Shown here: piece after piece, positions 36,361 to 47,529 of the stretch
Position numbering within the stretch: the first letter of the stretch is position 1
Layout of the letters: the number at the start of each line of letters is the position of its first letter
From: Viscum album
Taxonomy: Eukaryota; Streptophyta; Magnoliopsida; Santalales; Viscaceae
Direction: 5' to 3'
Assembly: GCA_963277665.1 (NCBI GenBank)
Contig: OY728159.1
Coordinates: 1,019,297,343 to 1,019,361,342, forward strand
DNA length: 64,000 nucleotides
Translations under genes and position numbers: made by a program
Notes under the pieces: model-generated
Databases searched by the model: none
What the model was told of the DNA's origin: nothing
The model's input: only the letters and a program-made list of their open reading frames with translations

Positions 36361-37380
36361 ATCCTGGGAGCAGTTGACGTGCGGAGTCCCATTTTTCCTG
36401 CAGTGGTGGATCAGTACGCGGATGTCTTTCCCGACGACGTTCCAGGACTACCTCCTCGCAGAGAGGTAGACTTTTATATTGACCTATACCCCGGGACAGC
36501 CCCGATATCCACTCCAGCATATCGGATGGCCCCCGCTGAGCTTCGAGAGCTGCGGGTACAGTTGGAGGACTTGCAGGGCAAGGGGTTCATCCGACCCAGT
36601 GTTTCGCCCTAGGCTTCCCCGATTTTGTTCGCCAAGAAGGCGGACGGGAGCTTGCGACTGTGTGTCGATTATCGTCGCCTGAATCAGGTGACAGTGAGGA
36701 ACAAGTATCCGCTACCCAGTATTGATGACCTCTTCGACCAGCTCAAGGGAGCATGGTGGTTCTCGAAGATAGACCTCAGGTCAGGCTATCATCAGCTTAG
36801 AGTTCAAGACGAGGATGTGCAAAAGACGGCCTTCAGGTGTCGGTATGGCCACTATGAGTTCTTGGTTATGCCTTTCGGCATGACCAATGCTCCAGCAGTG
36901 TTCATGAGCCTCATGAACAGGATCTTCCAGCCATACCTTGATCGATTTGTCGTGGTCTTCATCGACGACATTTTGGTGTACTCGACGACGGAGGAGGAGC
37001 ACGCCTACCACCTGCGTGTTGTACTAGACACACTCCGAGAGCACCAGCTTTATGGCAAGCTCTCAAAGTGTCAGTTCTGGTTGCGTGAGGTCCACTTCTT
37101 GGGGCACGTCATTTCTGAGGCGGGAGTTGCAGTGGATCCCGCGAAGATCGAGGCAGTGCTAGCTTGGGAGCCACCCAAGAGCGTGACAGAGGTGCGGAGT
37201 TTCTTGGGCCTAGCCGGATACTATCGGAGATTTGTGTCGGACTTCTCCAGAGTTGCGGCCCCACTCTCAGCGTTGACGAAGAAGGGGAAACCCTTCGTGT
37301 GGTCAGACAGATGTCATCAGAGCTTCCAGGAGCTGAGGCAGAGGTTGACCAGCGCACCTATCTTGAGGTTGCCTGAGGAG
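36361..37380 (+). pseudogene. rt: Gypsy-young reverse transcriptase (one in-frame TAG)
   Basis: Copies the element RNA to DNA. Conserved blocks in order: [54 protein letters not shown] (catalytic Asp 669), [18 protein letters not shown] and [11 protein letters not shown] (catalytic Asp 733 and 734), then the connection LGHVISE and [14 protein letters not shown]. Codon 615 (36610-36612) is TAG at the place of the nearly invariant Trp of the SPWG motif. All catalytic Asp residues are present. Confidence 0.95.
36610..36612 (+). other. In-frame TAG in RT (codon 615)
   Basis: Occupies the Trp position of SPWG, so TGG to TAG. The sequence is CCTAGG; the original CTGG would put the mutated base in a CAG (CHG) site on the minus strand. 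Confidence 0.9.
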
Positions 37381-37760
37381 GGAGTTGGATACGTAGTTTA
37401 CTGCGATGCATCAGGGACCGGACTCGGGTGTTTCCTGATGCAGGAGCGGGCCGTGATTGCCTACGGATCATGTCAGTTGAGGCCACATGAGCAGAACTAC
37501 GCTACCCATGACTTGGAGTTGGCAGCAGTGGTCTTCGCCCTGAAGACATGGCGGCACTATCTGATGGGCGAGCGCTTCACAGTCTTTTCTGACCACCAGA
37601 GTCTCAGGTACATCTTCTCTCAGAAGGACCTGAACCTGAGACAGCGGCGATGGCTTGAGTTCCTCCAGGACTATGACTTTGAGATAGTCTATACTCCTGG
37701 GAAGGGGAACGTGGTGGCTGATGCCCTCAGCAGGAGGACGGGCATCCAGCTACTTGAGGA
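37381..37760 (+). pseudogene. rnh: Gypsy-young RNase H
   Basis: Degrades RNA of the RNA:DNA hybrid. [15 protein letters not shown] (catalytic Asp 880), [35 protein letters not shown] (catalytic Glu), [11 protein letters not shown] (Asp) and [11 protein letters not shown] (Asp) are all present, so the full D-E-D-D set is intact. It is located between RT and integrase as in all Ty3/gypsy elements and is open, but lies downstream of two stops. Confidence 0.95.
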
Positions 37761-38980
37761 GGCGACAGAGAAGCTAGCCGCTTTGCAGATATCCTTTGTG
37801 GATAGAGATGGAGCAGCCTTCCTTCAGTCTCTCATAGTCTCTCCTCCACTTATTCAGTGGGTCAGAGAGGCACAGCGTGGGGACGTTGACTGTGAGACAC
37901 GGCGTGCACAGATATCCTCAGGACAGGCACCTGATGGTTTCTCCCTTGGAGCAGAGCACGATGTCCTTTTCAGAGGACGTACCTTGGTTCCAGTCGCTTT
38001 ACGAGAGGAGGTGCTGAGAGCGTATCACACTTCTCCTTTGGCGGTACATCCTGGAGTGGCGAAGATGTACTAGGGTCTCAGACGACAGCACTGGTGGCCG
38101 GGCATGAAGAAGGTTGTGGCAGAGTTCGTTTCACGGTGTTTCACCTGCCAGCAGGTGAAGGCAGAGCATCAGGTACCAGCAGGTTTGGTACAGCCCTTGG
38201 AGGTCCCAGAGTGGAAGTGGGACGGGATATCTATGGACTTTGTGACTGGACTTCCACGCACTTCCAGAGGTCACGATTCCATTTGGGTGATTGTTGACCG
38301 ACTCACCAAGTCGGCACACTTCTTGCCCATCCGAGAGCAGGGCTCAGTGGAGAGCTTGGGGCGTCTCTACGTTCAGGAGATTGTACGACTTCACGGTGTG
38401 CCATCGACTATTGTCTCTGATCGGGACGCTCGTTTTACTTCCCGGCTTTGGAAGGGGTTGCAGGAGGCGTTCGGGACGCGACTACGTCTGAGCACCGCCT
38501 TTCACCCTCAGACGGATGGTCAGACGGAGAGGACCATTCAGACTCTCGAGGACATGCTCCGCGCATGTGTCCTCGACTTTGGTCGCAGCTGGGAGGACCA
38601 CCTACCCTTGGTAGAGTTTGCGTACAACAACAGCTACCACTCCACCATCGGGATGGCACCCTACGAGGCGTTGTACGGCAGGCCTTGCAGATCTCCTTTG
38701 TGCTGGACAGACCCTGGAGAGTCAGCACTTGTGGGAATAGAGATGGTCCGGGCCACGACAGAGAAGGTCCAGGTCATCCAGGAGCGGATGAGGACAGCAC
38801 AGAGCCGGCAGAAGTCATATGCTGACAGGAGGCGGAGGCCACTAGAGTTCGAGGATGGCGACCACGTCTTCTTGCGGGTCTCACCTCGACGTGGTTTGAG
38901 AAGATTTGGCCGAGGCGGCAAGTTGTCTCCACGCTTCATCGGACCATTACAGGTTCTCAGCAGGGTTGGCGAGGTGGCTT
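37761..38980 (+). pseudogene. int: Gypsy-young integrase (one in-frame TAG)
   Basis: Inserts the cDNA. The zinc-binding part has the His pair in [11 protein letters not shown] and Cys pair in CFTCQQ. The D,D35E core has [29 protein letters not shown] and [15 protein letters not shown], so Asp, Asp and Glu are present. The usual gypsy GPY/F-like module follows ([16 protein letters not shown], here [14 protein letters not shown]) and [10 protein letters not shown]. Codon 1102 (38071-38073) is TAG between KMY and GLRR, within the HHCC domain. Confidence 0.94.
38071..38073 (+). other. In-frame TAG in integrase (codon 1102)
   Basis: TAC TAG GGT. A change from TGG would be G to A in CTGG, again a CHG site on the minus strand. 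The frame stays open on both sides. Confidence 0.85.
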
Positions 38981-39273
38981 ATCGTCTGGCTCTGCCACCT
39001 CAGTTTCACCGGGTGCACGACGTCTTCCACGTATCCCAGCTGAGGAGATACGTGCACGACCCGACACACATCATTGATTATGGGGAGCTAGACGTGGATG
39101 ATGGAGCAACTTTTGCGGAGGTCCCAGTGGAGATAGAGGATCGACAGGAGCGGGTCCTGAGTGGGCGATCGATTCCTCTTGTGCGCATCAGATGGCAGCA
39201 CGGGAACCTCCAGGAGAGCACTTGGGAGCGGGAGGCTCAGATGCGTGCTCAGTACCCACATTTGTTTTCCTAG
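38981..39273 (+). pseudogene. Gypsy-young chromodomain-like C-terminus
   Basis: End of the polyprotein. [20 protein letters not shown] leads into [40 protein letters not shown] and YPHLF, the C-terminal chromodomain of Tekay/Del-type chromoviruses, thought to guide insertion into heterochromatin. It ends with TAG at 39271-39273, 47 bp before the 3' LTR. Confidence 0.9.
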
Positions 39274-39305
39274 TTTTTGATGTATCTTTACGGGGACGTA
39301 AAGTC

Positions 39306-39320
39306 CTGAGGTGGGAGTAA
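39306..39320 (+). other. Gypsy-young polypurine tract
   Basis: CTGAGGTGGGAGTAA immediately before TGTAAAGACC of the 3' LTR. It is purine-rich but less pure than usual. Confidence 0.75.
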
Positions 39321-42300
39321 TGTAAAGACCCGTAAATTTCACAGAAATTTTTTTCTTAATTTTCTTTGGAATTTTACAAGAGCGCAGTTTCTGACGGCAC
39401 CTGATTCCGAGGCCCGGTGTGCCCGGAATCATTTTCTGAAGTTTGGCTCGTGTACGTTCAGTGAACGGACGAGCGGGTTTTTCTATCTTTTGAACCGGTG
39501 CCCGGAATCGAATTCTGAGGGCCCCGATGAAATCGCAGCGCCGGTATTCGCTTAGAAACGCCTCTTCCGGAGTTGCGTTTGCTCGGGTGTGGTTTTTAAT
39601 TTTCGGGCTTAAAGTTAAGAAATAAAATAATTTTGCGACAACTTTATTTTATTTCACTTAAGCCACTTGGAAGCCACTTGAAGCCACTTAAAGGCGGCTT
39701 GAACTGAGTTGAACTAGATAGGATGCTATCCAGAAATATCCTACCCCCTTGGTAGGATATTTGTGAGGTGGGGCCCGCACGAGCCCCACCGTTTCTTTCC
39801 GCTAAGAAACGCACCCGTGAAAACCCGTCTTAATGAAAGTCAACTGACTCATTTTCTAAATTCTTAACAGACCATTTAATTGGGCTGTTTCTTTCGTGAA
39901 TTAAATGGGCTGTTTCTTTCGTAAATTAAATGGCCTGTTTCTTTCATTGAATTAATTCAACGCATTAATTCAATCGTTTCTTAACCTGTTTTCGTGTGTT
40001 GGCATATTAATAAAATAAGACCAACCCAAAATCTTTTGAGAATATTTGAGAGGATTCTTGTTTCTTCTTTTCCCTCGCGAATAACGCGAAGAACGCAAAG
40101 AACGCGAAGAACGCCGAACCCGGAAATCGACGACGCTTCCGTCCGAGACGTTCTTCCACGCTCCGATCTCCGATCACCGACCGTTTGAGGTGAGTGATGT
40201 CGGATTTTCCTCTCAAGTTCTTTTCTTTTGGTTTTAATCGAAACACAGATTTAAATATTAATAATTTAAATCTGTTGTTCTTGGTTCGTTGAGCTCACCG
40301 ACTCAACACCGGATTCCGCGACGACGCAACGCCTCCCCACGACGACGCGACGATCCCTCTCTTCCGCGACGATCTTTTCCACGAAGAACGCCCGCGCGCA
40401 ACGATCGACGAGGTAGGGATTTTATAATTTTGGAATACCCCCTTTTTGTTATTCTCGTGAGCATTCTTTAAAAATTAAAGAACCGGAATCAAAGAAACAA
40501 TTTTTATTTTATTAAAAATTGTTGGTTCATGTGTTGAACATTCTATTAAATTTCTCCCGGTTGTTTATCTCTAACGCGGAGGGTGCGGGACAAACGAACA
40601 CGGCCCGACGACCCTCCGCCGTTCTTCGTTTTGTGCAGTTTTGACGGACGACGACGGAACATGCCGCAGCGGATGTTTGATGATCCCGCAGTAAAGAACG
40701 GATCCTGGGAGGAGCAACGGCGCAGACGGGAAGGCAAACGGGCAACCGGAGCGACGCCGGCGGCGCCGGCGGCCGGAGGCGGCGGCGCCCCGCAGCGCCG
40801 CCGGACGAGCCCGCCGCGGCTGAAGCCGTGGCGGCGACGGCCAACGGACCCGCGGCCGCGCGGGTCTGGTTCGCCCAGGAGGGACGCGGCTCAGCCGCGT
40901 CTGCGGTTCGCCAGCGCGGCCCACGCGGGCCGTGACTTTCTCAGGCCGCGGGTCAACGCTCGCGGCGCTCGGCCGCTCGGCCGAGCCGAGCCAGGTCGGA
41001 CCCGGGTCGGGTCGACCCGGTTCGGGCCGACCCAGGGGGGGTCGGGCCGGGTCGGCCCGGGCCCGTACCCCCCTTCTTCGGACTTTTTCGTTCAAACGCC
41101 CGTAACTTGAGCTACGTGCCTCCAAACGACTCGCCGTCAGCGGCAACGCGATCCTTGGATCGAGGCGGTCGTTTCGGTATATCTCACTCAAGGTTTAGGA
41201 ATACTTTGAGTTTGGCCAGGTTGGTTCGTACACGAGACCAACCGGGCCCTCGGAGCGGAAACGCTCATATCTTGAGCTACGGACGTCCGATTGACGTGCC
41301 GTCAGCTTTGTTGAATTCCTCTAAGTGATACGGATCTTTTGGCATACTCCGCCCGTGGTTTGGACGCAGCTGGAGTGCGGTCGGGTTGGTTTTGCCTTAA
41401 AAACCAACCGGGCCCCTCGGACGAAAATGCCAATATCTCTCAGACCGGGCGTCCGATTGACGCGCCGTCTGCGACGTTGAGTTCCTGTTGACGATACGGA
41501 ACTTTTGGATACATCAACTTTGGACTTCGTGACAGTTGATGTATCAGCCTCTCGGCTCGTGGAGCGGACCCTCCCGAACGATCTTGCTGTGTGCGGGAAC
41601 CCTAGTGCTGGCTGCGACTGCTACTTCGACAGCGACGACCGTGCAGAGATCCTCCGTGGACTCCGACGACGACCATGCAGAGATCCTCCGTGGACTGCGG
41701 CGACGACCGTGCAGAGATCCTCCGTGGACTGCGGCGACGATTGTGCAGAGATCCTCAGTGGACTGCGACGACTACTGCACTCAGCGATCCTCCGTGGATC
41801 AGTGCTACCGGTCCTGTGTGGGCCCGATCTTGTGTGGGTCCGATCCTGCGTGGGTCAGCGCTCAGCTGTTCTGTGTGAGCCGGCGCCTACAGGTCCTGCG
41901 TGGGCCCGGTCCTGTGTGGGCCCGATCCTGTGTGGGTCCGATCCTGTGTGGGTCACTGCAAGGTTAGTACCTATCGATCCTTCATGGGTCCGACGACTTA
42001 GATGGTTCAGTGATCATCTTTATCGTCATCCGAAGAAGTATACCTGTGTGAGCTGAATCTTGTGTTTCTCTCCTTTGTGGATTGTGTTGAGCTATCCTGT
42101 GTGGATTTACTGTTTACTCTCCTTTGTGGATTGTGTTGTTCTATCCTGCGTGGGTATGCGTTTTGATTTCCTGTGTGGACTGGGTTGTGCTAGGGCTCGG
42201 ACGTTGGAGCCGATCGGGGAATTGATGACTTAGGTATATGTATGGGCATATACCTAAGCCGTGTCAGATGTTACTTCGTGATTGTATCTCTTCTTCGTGA

Positions 42301-42848
42301 CTTATACTTTGTGGATTTCGGGAGACCTTCAGGGGTCTCGGGGTCCCTACTGAGTAGCTTATACTCACCCCTACACGGGCTATGCCCGCACTTCGTGGTG
42401 TTGGTTGCAGACGACGGACAGCGCTGATCGTGGAGGGGGCGTGCGGAGCAGGACAGTACCTGGAGGTGGACCACTGGGCGGGACGTACTCGGAGTGGTTA
42501 GGTGGACTCGAGGAGCAGTGGAGGCTATCTGTACCCACCCTTCAGGTGGGACTTCCAGAGGACGGCTCGACGCTGCAGTTTTTCCTTTCAGTTGCTGTTT
42601 TTCCTTTCAGTTGTACTTTACAGTTGGGCTTGTATTTCCGGCCCCTTTTTACTTTCAGCACAGCTTGTACAGTTTTTACTTAGTGTTTACTTTTCCGCTT
42701 GCTTACTCTGTGGTGCTTGTTTACTTTTCAAAGTCAATGCCTTCCCTTTTTGTTGGGATTTACGCCTTGGTGCTAGTCGCCAGCCCCTGGCCTATGGAAG
42801 GCGGGCTTGGGGTAGTCACGGCACGGGCCCCGAGGGCGGGTCGTGACA
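39321..42848 (+). repeat. Gypsy-young 3' LTR
   Basis: 3528 bp. It matches 30893-34491 end to end with scattered substitutions; the net 71-bp shortfall lies mainly in the GC-rich tract (around 40760-41010 against 32330-32650). It ends GGTCGTGACA then CTTCT. Confidence 0.97.
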
Positions 42849-42853
42849 CTTCT
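42849..42853. repeat. Right target duplication of Gypsy-young
   Basis: CTTCT, identical to 30888-30892. Confidence 0.95.
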
Positions 42854-44475
42854 ACCAAGACCTTACTAGATACTTTTCATAAATATCTACTCATGTAATT
42901 GAAGGGTTTTATTGATCATAAAACCACCATAGGGAACATTTTGGTGTAAACCTTAAGATGTTGTCTAGAGAAGAGGTATAGTTCTTAACCAAGAGTTTTT
43001 GTTTTATTTCTTCTTATACTTAATTAAAATCTTAATCAACCATGTTAAATAATTAAAATAGTGTCTTCCATATAATTAAATATTATTCGGTTAATTTCGT
43101 AACAAATATTTATCTCTTTTTTCATCAAATGGGAAATAAAATTGTCATTTGTACATACGGTGGACTACCGTCTCGCGAACTGACATAAATCATTTTCTAT
43201 CACTGTCTCTCAAAGATGATTACAGTTAAAATTTTAATTTATATATATGATATTAATTACATATTTTGAATTATTAAAGGATAATATGTCTTATAATTTC
43301 TTACTTTTCCATCCATTTTTAGAATGATTACATCATTCATATATATCTGTGAATTACCACCTCCAGGAAGTGATGTGATTAATTTTTCATCACCACATAC
43401 TATGAATGATATATAGGTTTATTTAAAGAAATAAAATTATTTTCATAAAATAATGATAATTATTTTAGGATAAAATAATACTTACCTTCTTTATATAATG
43501 ATCGTTGACAAATGGAAAGGTTACTAATGTGTACATATGGTTTTCCATCTCCATGATTGTAACATAGTTCATTTTTCATAACCATATTTTATGGTTGGTT
43601 TTAAAAGAATAATTGATATTCAAAAATGATAATTCTTTCATTATTATTATGGATATTATGTAATAATAAACTCTTTGACCGTATTCAGCCTACCAATTTC
43701 ATTTTGGATATATGAGCCAAATATCATCGAAACGTACGACATAAAATCAAATGATTTTGTAATTGAATATAACATGGTAAAAAAAGAAATTAAATAAATA
43801 ATAAAATCAAAAAGGATTATTAATAAAGTAAATAATTAACATTATTTTATTATTTTGGAATCTAAATAAATTATGTGATGAGTCAGACTCATGGTAAGGG
43901 AGTTTATTTTAAAAATTTAACTTTTAAAATATCCCATAAAACTATTTTTTTCATCCATGTACATATTCTTAAAATTATTTTATGGATTCATCTCTATGTA
44001 CATGAGTGAATTATAAATGAAATTTTATGTATCTTTTTAATTTTAAAAAAAATCAAAAGGAAACTTTTTACATATTTTATATTTATATTTTTTACTCTAT
44101 TTAGAAAAGAAAAAAAGAATATTCTATTTTAATGTATGCGGTGATAATGAATTTTACCTCCACTATAAAAATTATTTGATATTTTTCTTCATTTAAAATA
44201 TTACAGGTTTTATTAAATGAAAACCCATCTTCCCTTTGTTCTGGTAATTTTAGTTTTGAGAATTGGGTTTTAACAGAAAAGGGGAATATTAATATCTTGA
44301 AATGTTTTATTATGGTTGCAAAGAATATTTAAAACCCACAAGTCTTCATGTTTTATGATTATGTTTTGGTATTTGGGAATTTTTTATGATGATGGGTGGT
44401 TCTATTATAATCAAAGGATTTGTGGTTCTTTGATATCCCTTCAATGTGTTGGGTAATATTTTAGTTTTAAAGTTC

Positions 44476-44566
44476 ATTGTGATGGTTGTTCCATGTGTAA
44501 CCATTATGGTTATTACATGTGTAACTGTGAAGGTTATTCCATACATAACCATGAAGGCTATTTTTT
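44476..44566 (+). repeat. 24-bp minisatellite in the Gypsy-old 3' LTR
   Basis: About 3.8 copies of the unit seen at 23764-23882. Copy number differs by about one between the two LTRs. Confidence 0.75.
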
Positions 44567-44574
44567 AAAACTTT

Positions 44575-44885
44575 AGGGCAGAATTCAGTTTTTATAATGA
44601 AATCAATACCCTTTTAGATAAAGGTATATGGAGACCCATTACATAGCTCATAGGCCCAATTCTATGTGACCCATGAATATGGCCTTAAGACCCAGTGTAG
44701 AGTCATGCCTACATCTTCCTTCTTGCATCATTTCCTACATATATCATGCATGTGTCACCTTCTACATCATGAATCCCCCAAGTGGATTTCTAGGATTCAA
44801 ACCATAGTTTTTCTGATATAGGATTTTGAGTTTTATGACTCAGGAACCACCCTAATAACATAAATATTACGGTCTTTTCATCTAT
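44575..44885. other. Insertion of about 310 bp present only in the Gypsy-old 3' LTR
   Basis: The 5' LTR passes from the minisatellite (ending 23890) straight to the sequence matching about 44886, so this block has no partner. It contains TAAGACCCAGTG and TTCTACATCATGAATCCCCCA and no coding. A small non-autonomous insertion or a deletion in the 5' LTR are both possible; no clear target duplication or terminal repeat was seen. Confidence 0.45.
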
Positions 44886-45580
44886 AATAGTGATTCAAAA
44901 ATAATTCTTCACGTTACCTATTTTATTTATCTATGATTTATATGTTTCTAATTGAAATATTATGATTTAAAAAATAATAATAAATGAGCTTATTTTTAAA
45001 GTAAATTGTATTCCACTTCTTTAGGGTAAAATGTATAACTTTTTGAAAAAATTATCATGAGGATTTCAAGATTACAAATAAACATTTATGAGTTTTATTT
45101 CTCCCTTAAAATTTATTATGAAATATTTTATGAAAGTATTTCAGAATATGTGATGATTTCTTGGGTGGAAAAACGATTATTTTGTACATAATGTTTATTT
45201 TGAAAAAAGGTAAAAAAAATTATAAATATTCATGAACTAATGATTTCTTTTTTCTTTTATGTCCCTTACTGATATTTTTGTGATCATAAAACATTTTAAA
45301 ATTTCTTTCACAAGGTTTTAAGGATTATTAGGGACAAGGATGAGTCCATGATGAAAATTTTGAAGATATTTCATAAAATGAAAAATTGTTATATCATAAT
45401 TTTTTTTGGGAAAAGTGGATACTAAGTGGAAGAGTCCACTTTGTGATGTAACACTTATTTATTTATTAGTGATGTCCTAATTATATAAAACATTAATCAA
45501 AAGATATCTTAGGGGATGAAAGAAATTCAAATCTTGTGTAAAGGCACTAGAATATGTATTGTTTATATTTGGGTATTTAT

Positions 45581-47193
45581 ATAATGATTTAAATCACTGT
45601 CATTGAAGAAAAGAAGTTGAGGCCAATTCTCAAACCTTTGATGGTAAGGAGGAATTCATGGATACTAAAATGTATGATTCTAAAATTAAGGGTTATAATT
45701 CCTTTATAGAAAATTATAATGTTAATAATGATCTAAGTGAAACACATATTTTCCCTTATATGGTTTATTTTTTGTCCCCTACTTGGGTTAAGCCAAACCA
45801 TGGGCGGAAGAAACCCTATAATATTTTTGATGATTCAGATGAAGGAGATTATTCATTCTTGATATAGGGGCTACTCAATTGTTCATAGAATGTAAAATTT
45901 TATAATTTAGAGAATTTTTATCATAAAAGGTAGGTGGTAGTCCTTTTAGTGGTACATGCTTAAATACTCCATGAACAAGAGATCACAAGTTCTAAAGTAA
46001 AATCTAAATTACGCTTTCATTTTAGTGATTACTTAGGGCCTTGGGATGATCTTGAAGAGAAATATTATACTTCTCGTCATTATTTCACATTTAAAGATGT
46101 TATTTTTTAGGATATTGGGGTAAAATAAAATATTTTTGTGGATAATGAGACTAATTATGAGTTGGAAACACAATTTTGATCATTAATTATGCTAGAATCA
46201 CAAGCTATTATACTCAAGGTGTTGTAAGGTTAAAATAATGTTGGAAGCTACTTAATCTTTGAAACCCAATTCCAGTAAGGGAACTAAACTATCTGGTTCT
46301 AATAATGTGAGAATATCTTCATCTAATGATTCTTATCGATATGATTTTTCTCTATTAAAGGGAAATCATATCTCTAAAATTACTATAAGGTACATTGGTA
46401 GGGAATTTTTTTTACCTATTACTTCAGTCTCCAAGAAAAGTATTTCTAATCCTAGATCCAGTAGCTATGAGAATAATTTCACGGCTCCTTCCCAAAAGGA
46501 TGTGATGAATAGTCACTTTGATAAGCTTGTTATAAGTGTCCAATATCCTATTGATGTTGTAATGGATGTTGCAACTGTTAAGTCTGTTAACACTAATCAA
46601 TATGCATGAGGGGGCCTTACTTTTACCAGTTTAGTCATGTAGGGAGCACCTAAAAATGAAACAGTCATTTTTTTATTGGATTCAATTAGATAATCTCTAA
46701 ATGGGGATAAAACATATACCCAAAAATGAACATATGAAACACCAATGGGTGGTAGGAAAATTATCCAAGTCAAGGCTATCTCCCAGATTAGGATTGGCAC
46801 TGCTCTTATTAGTGGTAATGTGGATGTTCATTCCTCTTATAATGATTGTGATAAAGGACAATTAGATATAGAGATAGGTGTTGTAAAGAGTCAAAAGATT
46901 AAAATGGGGACTCGAGTTTATGCTTCTTCCTCGACTCAAGTCTCCTCCAAAAGGGTTAAATACCATTATTAGCTCTCTTAAGTTAAGTTTAAAATTCTGG
47001 TATCAACCTCAAGGTATTTTTAACTGATAAAACTTGTTGGGGAAAAATATTTAACTTTAATAATAGTGTAGGTGTTGGAGTGAAACATATTGACTCTACT
47101 AAAATGGTGGTTGTAACTTCCAATAATGATAATTCCCTCATGAAAGTAAAATTTGATGATGAAGTCACCCTGTGGAAAGGGTATAAGAGTTGA
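45581..47193 (+). pseudogene. Unrecognised degenerate coding region
   Basis: Several plus-strand open stretches look coding in composition but match no family I know: 45658-45867 (69 codons, hydrophilic, ends DDSDEGDYSFLI), 46259-46609 (116 codons, Ser/Asn-rich, ends in VDVVMDV-like residues), 46745-46972 (75 codons, same frame as the previous one, MGGRKIIQVKAISQIRIG) and 47032-47193 (TCWGKIFNFNNSVGVGVKH.. to GYKS). The two middle pieces share a frame across about 135 bp with stops, suggesting one decayed gene. It lies just outside the Gypsy-old 3' LTR and is perhaps part of the element into which Gypsy-old inserted. Confidence 0.4.
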
Positions 47194-47529
47194 AGAAGAG
47201 GAATACATTGGTGTGGGTAGTGGGGTAAGGGTTATCTTCATAACATGGGTACTTAATCTCAGATTCAGTATAATTGAATTGAATTTATTTGATTTGTGTT
47301 GATCTCATAAATTGTTGTTTCTTGTTAAATGTGGTCATTTTCACATGTTCTATAATTTTATATTAATTGTGTTGGTGGTCTGCTTTTTCTTTGGAAGCTT
47401 TTGTTTCTTCGAATTGGTGTTTTTTTAATCCAAGATTGTCTACATTGATGAGGGTAGGATCACATTGTCTAACCTCAACCTCTTTTTGGTTTGTTCATTA
47501 TTTTAATAAAAGGGTTCTCTGATTTCGGC
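47194..47529. other. No feature recognised
   Basis: T-rich sequence following the unrecognised coding region. No repeat or motif seen. Confidence 0.3.

Larger units (their letters stand above)
30893..42848 (+). mobile_element. Gypsy-young: nearly complete Ty3/gypsy chromovirus (Tekay/Del-like), 11,956 bp
   Basis: Structurally complete: LTRs of 3599 and 3528 bp beginning TGTAAAGACC and ending GGTCGTGACA, a perfect 5-bp target duplication, a perfect 11-nt tRNA-iMet PBS, one gag-protease-RT-RNase H-integrase-chromodomain frame of 1501 positions, and a PPT. It is markedly GC-richer than its surroundings. The LTRs differ by point changes (about 19 in the first 560 bp by hand count) and by indels in a GC-rich tract, so it is younger than its neighbours but not recent. 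Three in-frame TAG codons disable the polyprotein. Confidence 0.97.
20516..45580 (+). mobile_element. Gypsy-old: decayed Ty3/gypsy chromovirus, interrupted by Gypsy-young
   Basis: LTRs of about 4.06 kb (20516-24578) and about 4.4 kb net (29236-30892 plus 42854-45580) enclose an internal region of 4.65 kb with a decayed PBS, gag with zinc knuckle, protease, RT, RNase H, integrase, chromodomain-like C-terminus and PPT, in Ty3/gypsy order. RNase H precedes integrase, which excludes copia. The GC content is very low and stops are frequent, so it is old. Alignment of the two LTRs continues across the Gypsy-young insertion (22141-22215 matches 30871-30892 then 42854-42930), proving the nesting. I could not find a convincing target duplication. 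Confidence 0.85.
42854..45580 (+). repeat. Gypsy-old 3' LTR, second part
   Basis: Continues the alignment to 20516-24578 from about 22200 onwards: AACCA(T/C)CTTAAGGAA-like and TTTTGGTGTAA, TAGTTCTTAACCAAGA, the three diverged repeats, the 24-bp minisatellite and AATATGTATTGT near the end. It ends at about 45580, where the 5' copy meets the PBS. Confidence 0.8.

Noticed and set aside
34689..38939. Minus-strand open frames opposite Gypsy-young gag-pol
   Set aside because: Shadows of the plus-strand coding sequence.
20511..45590. A target site duplication for Gypsy-old
   Set aside because: No matching 5-mer at the estimated ends; boundaries are too decayed to decide.
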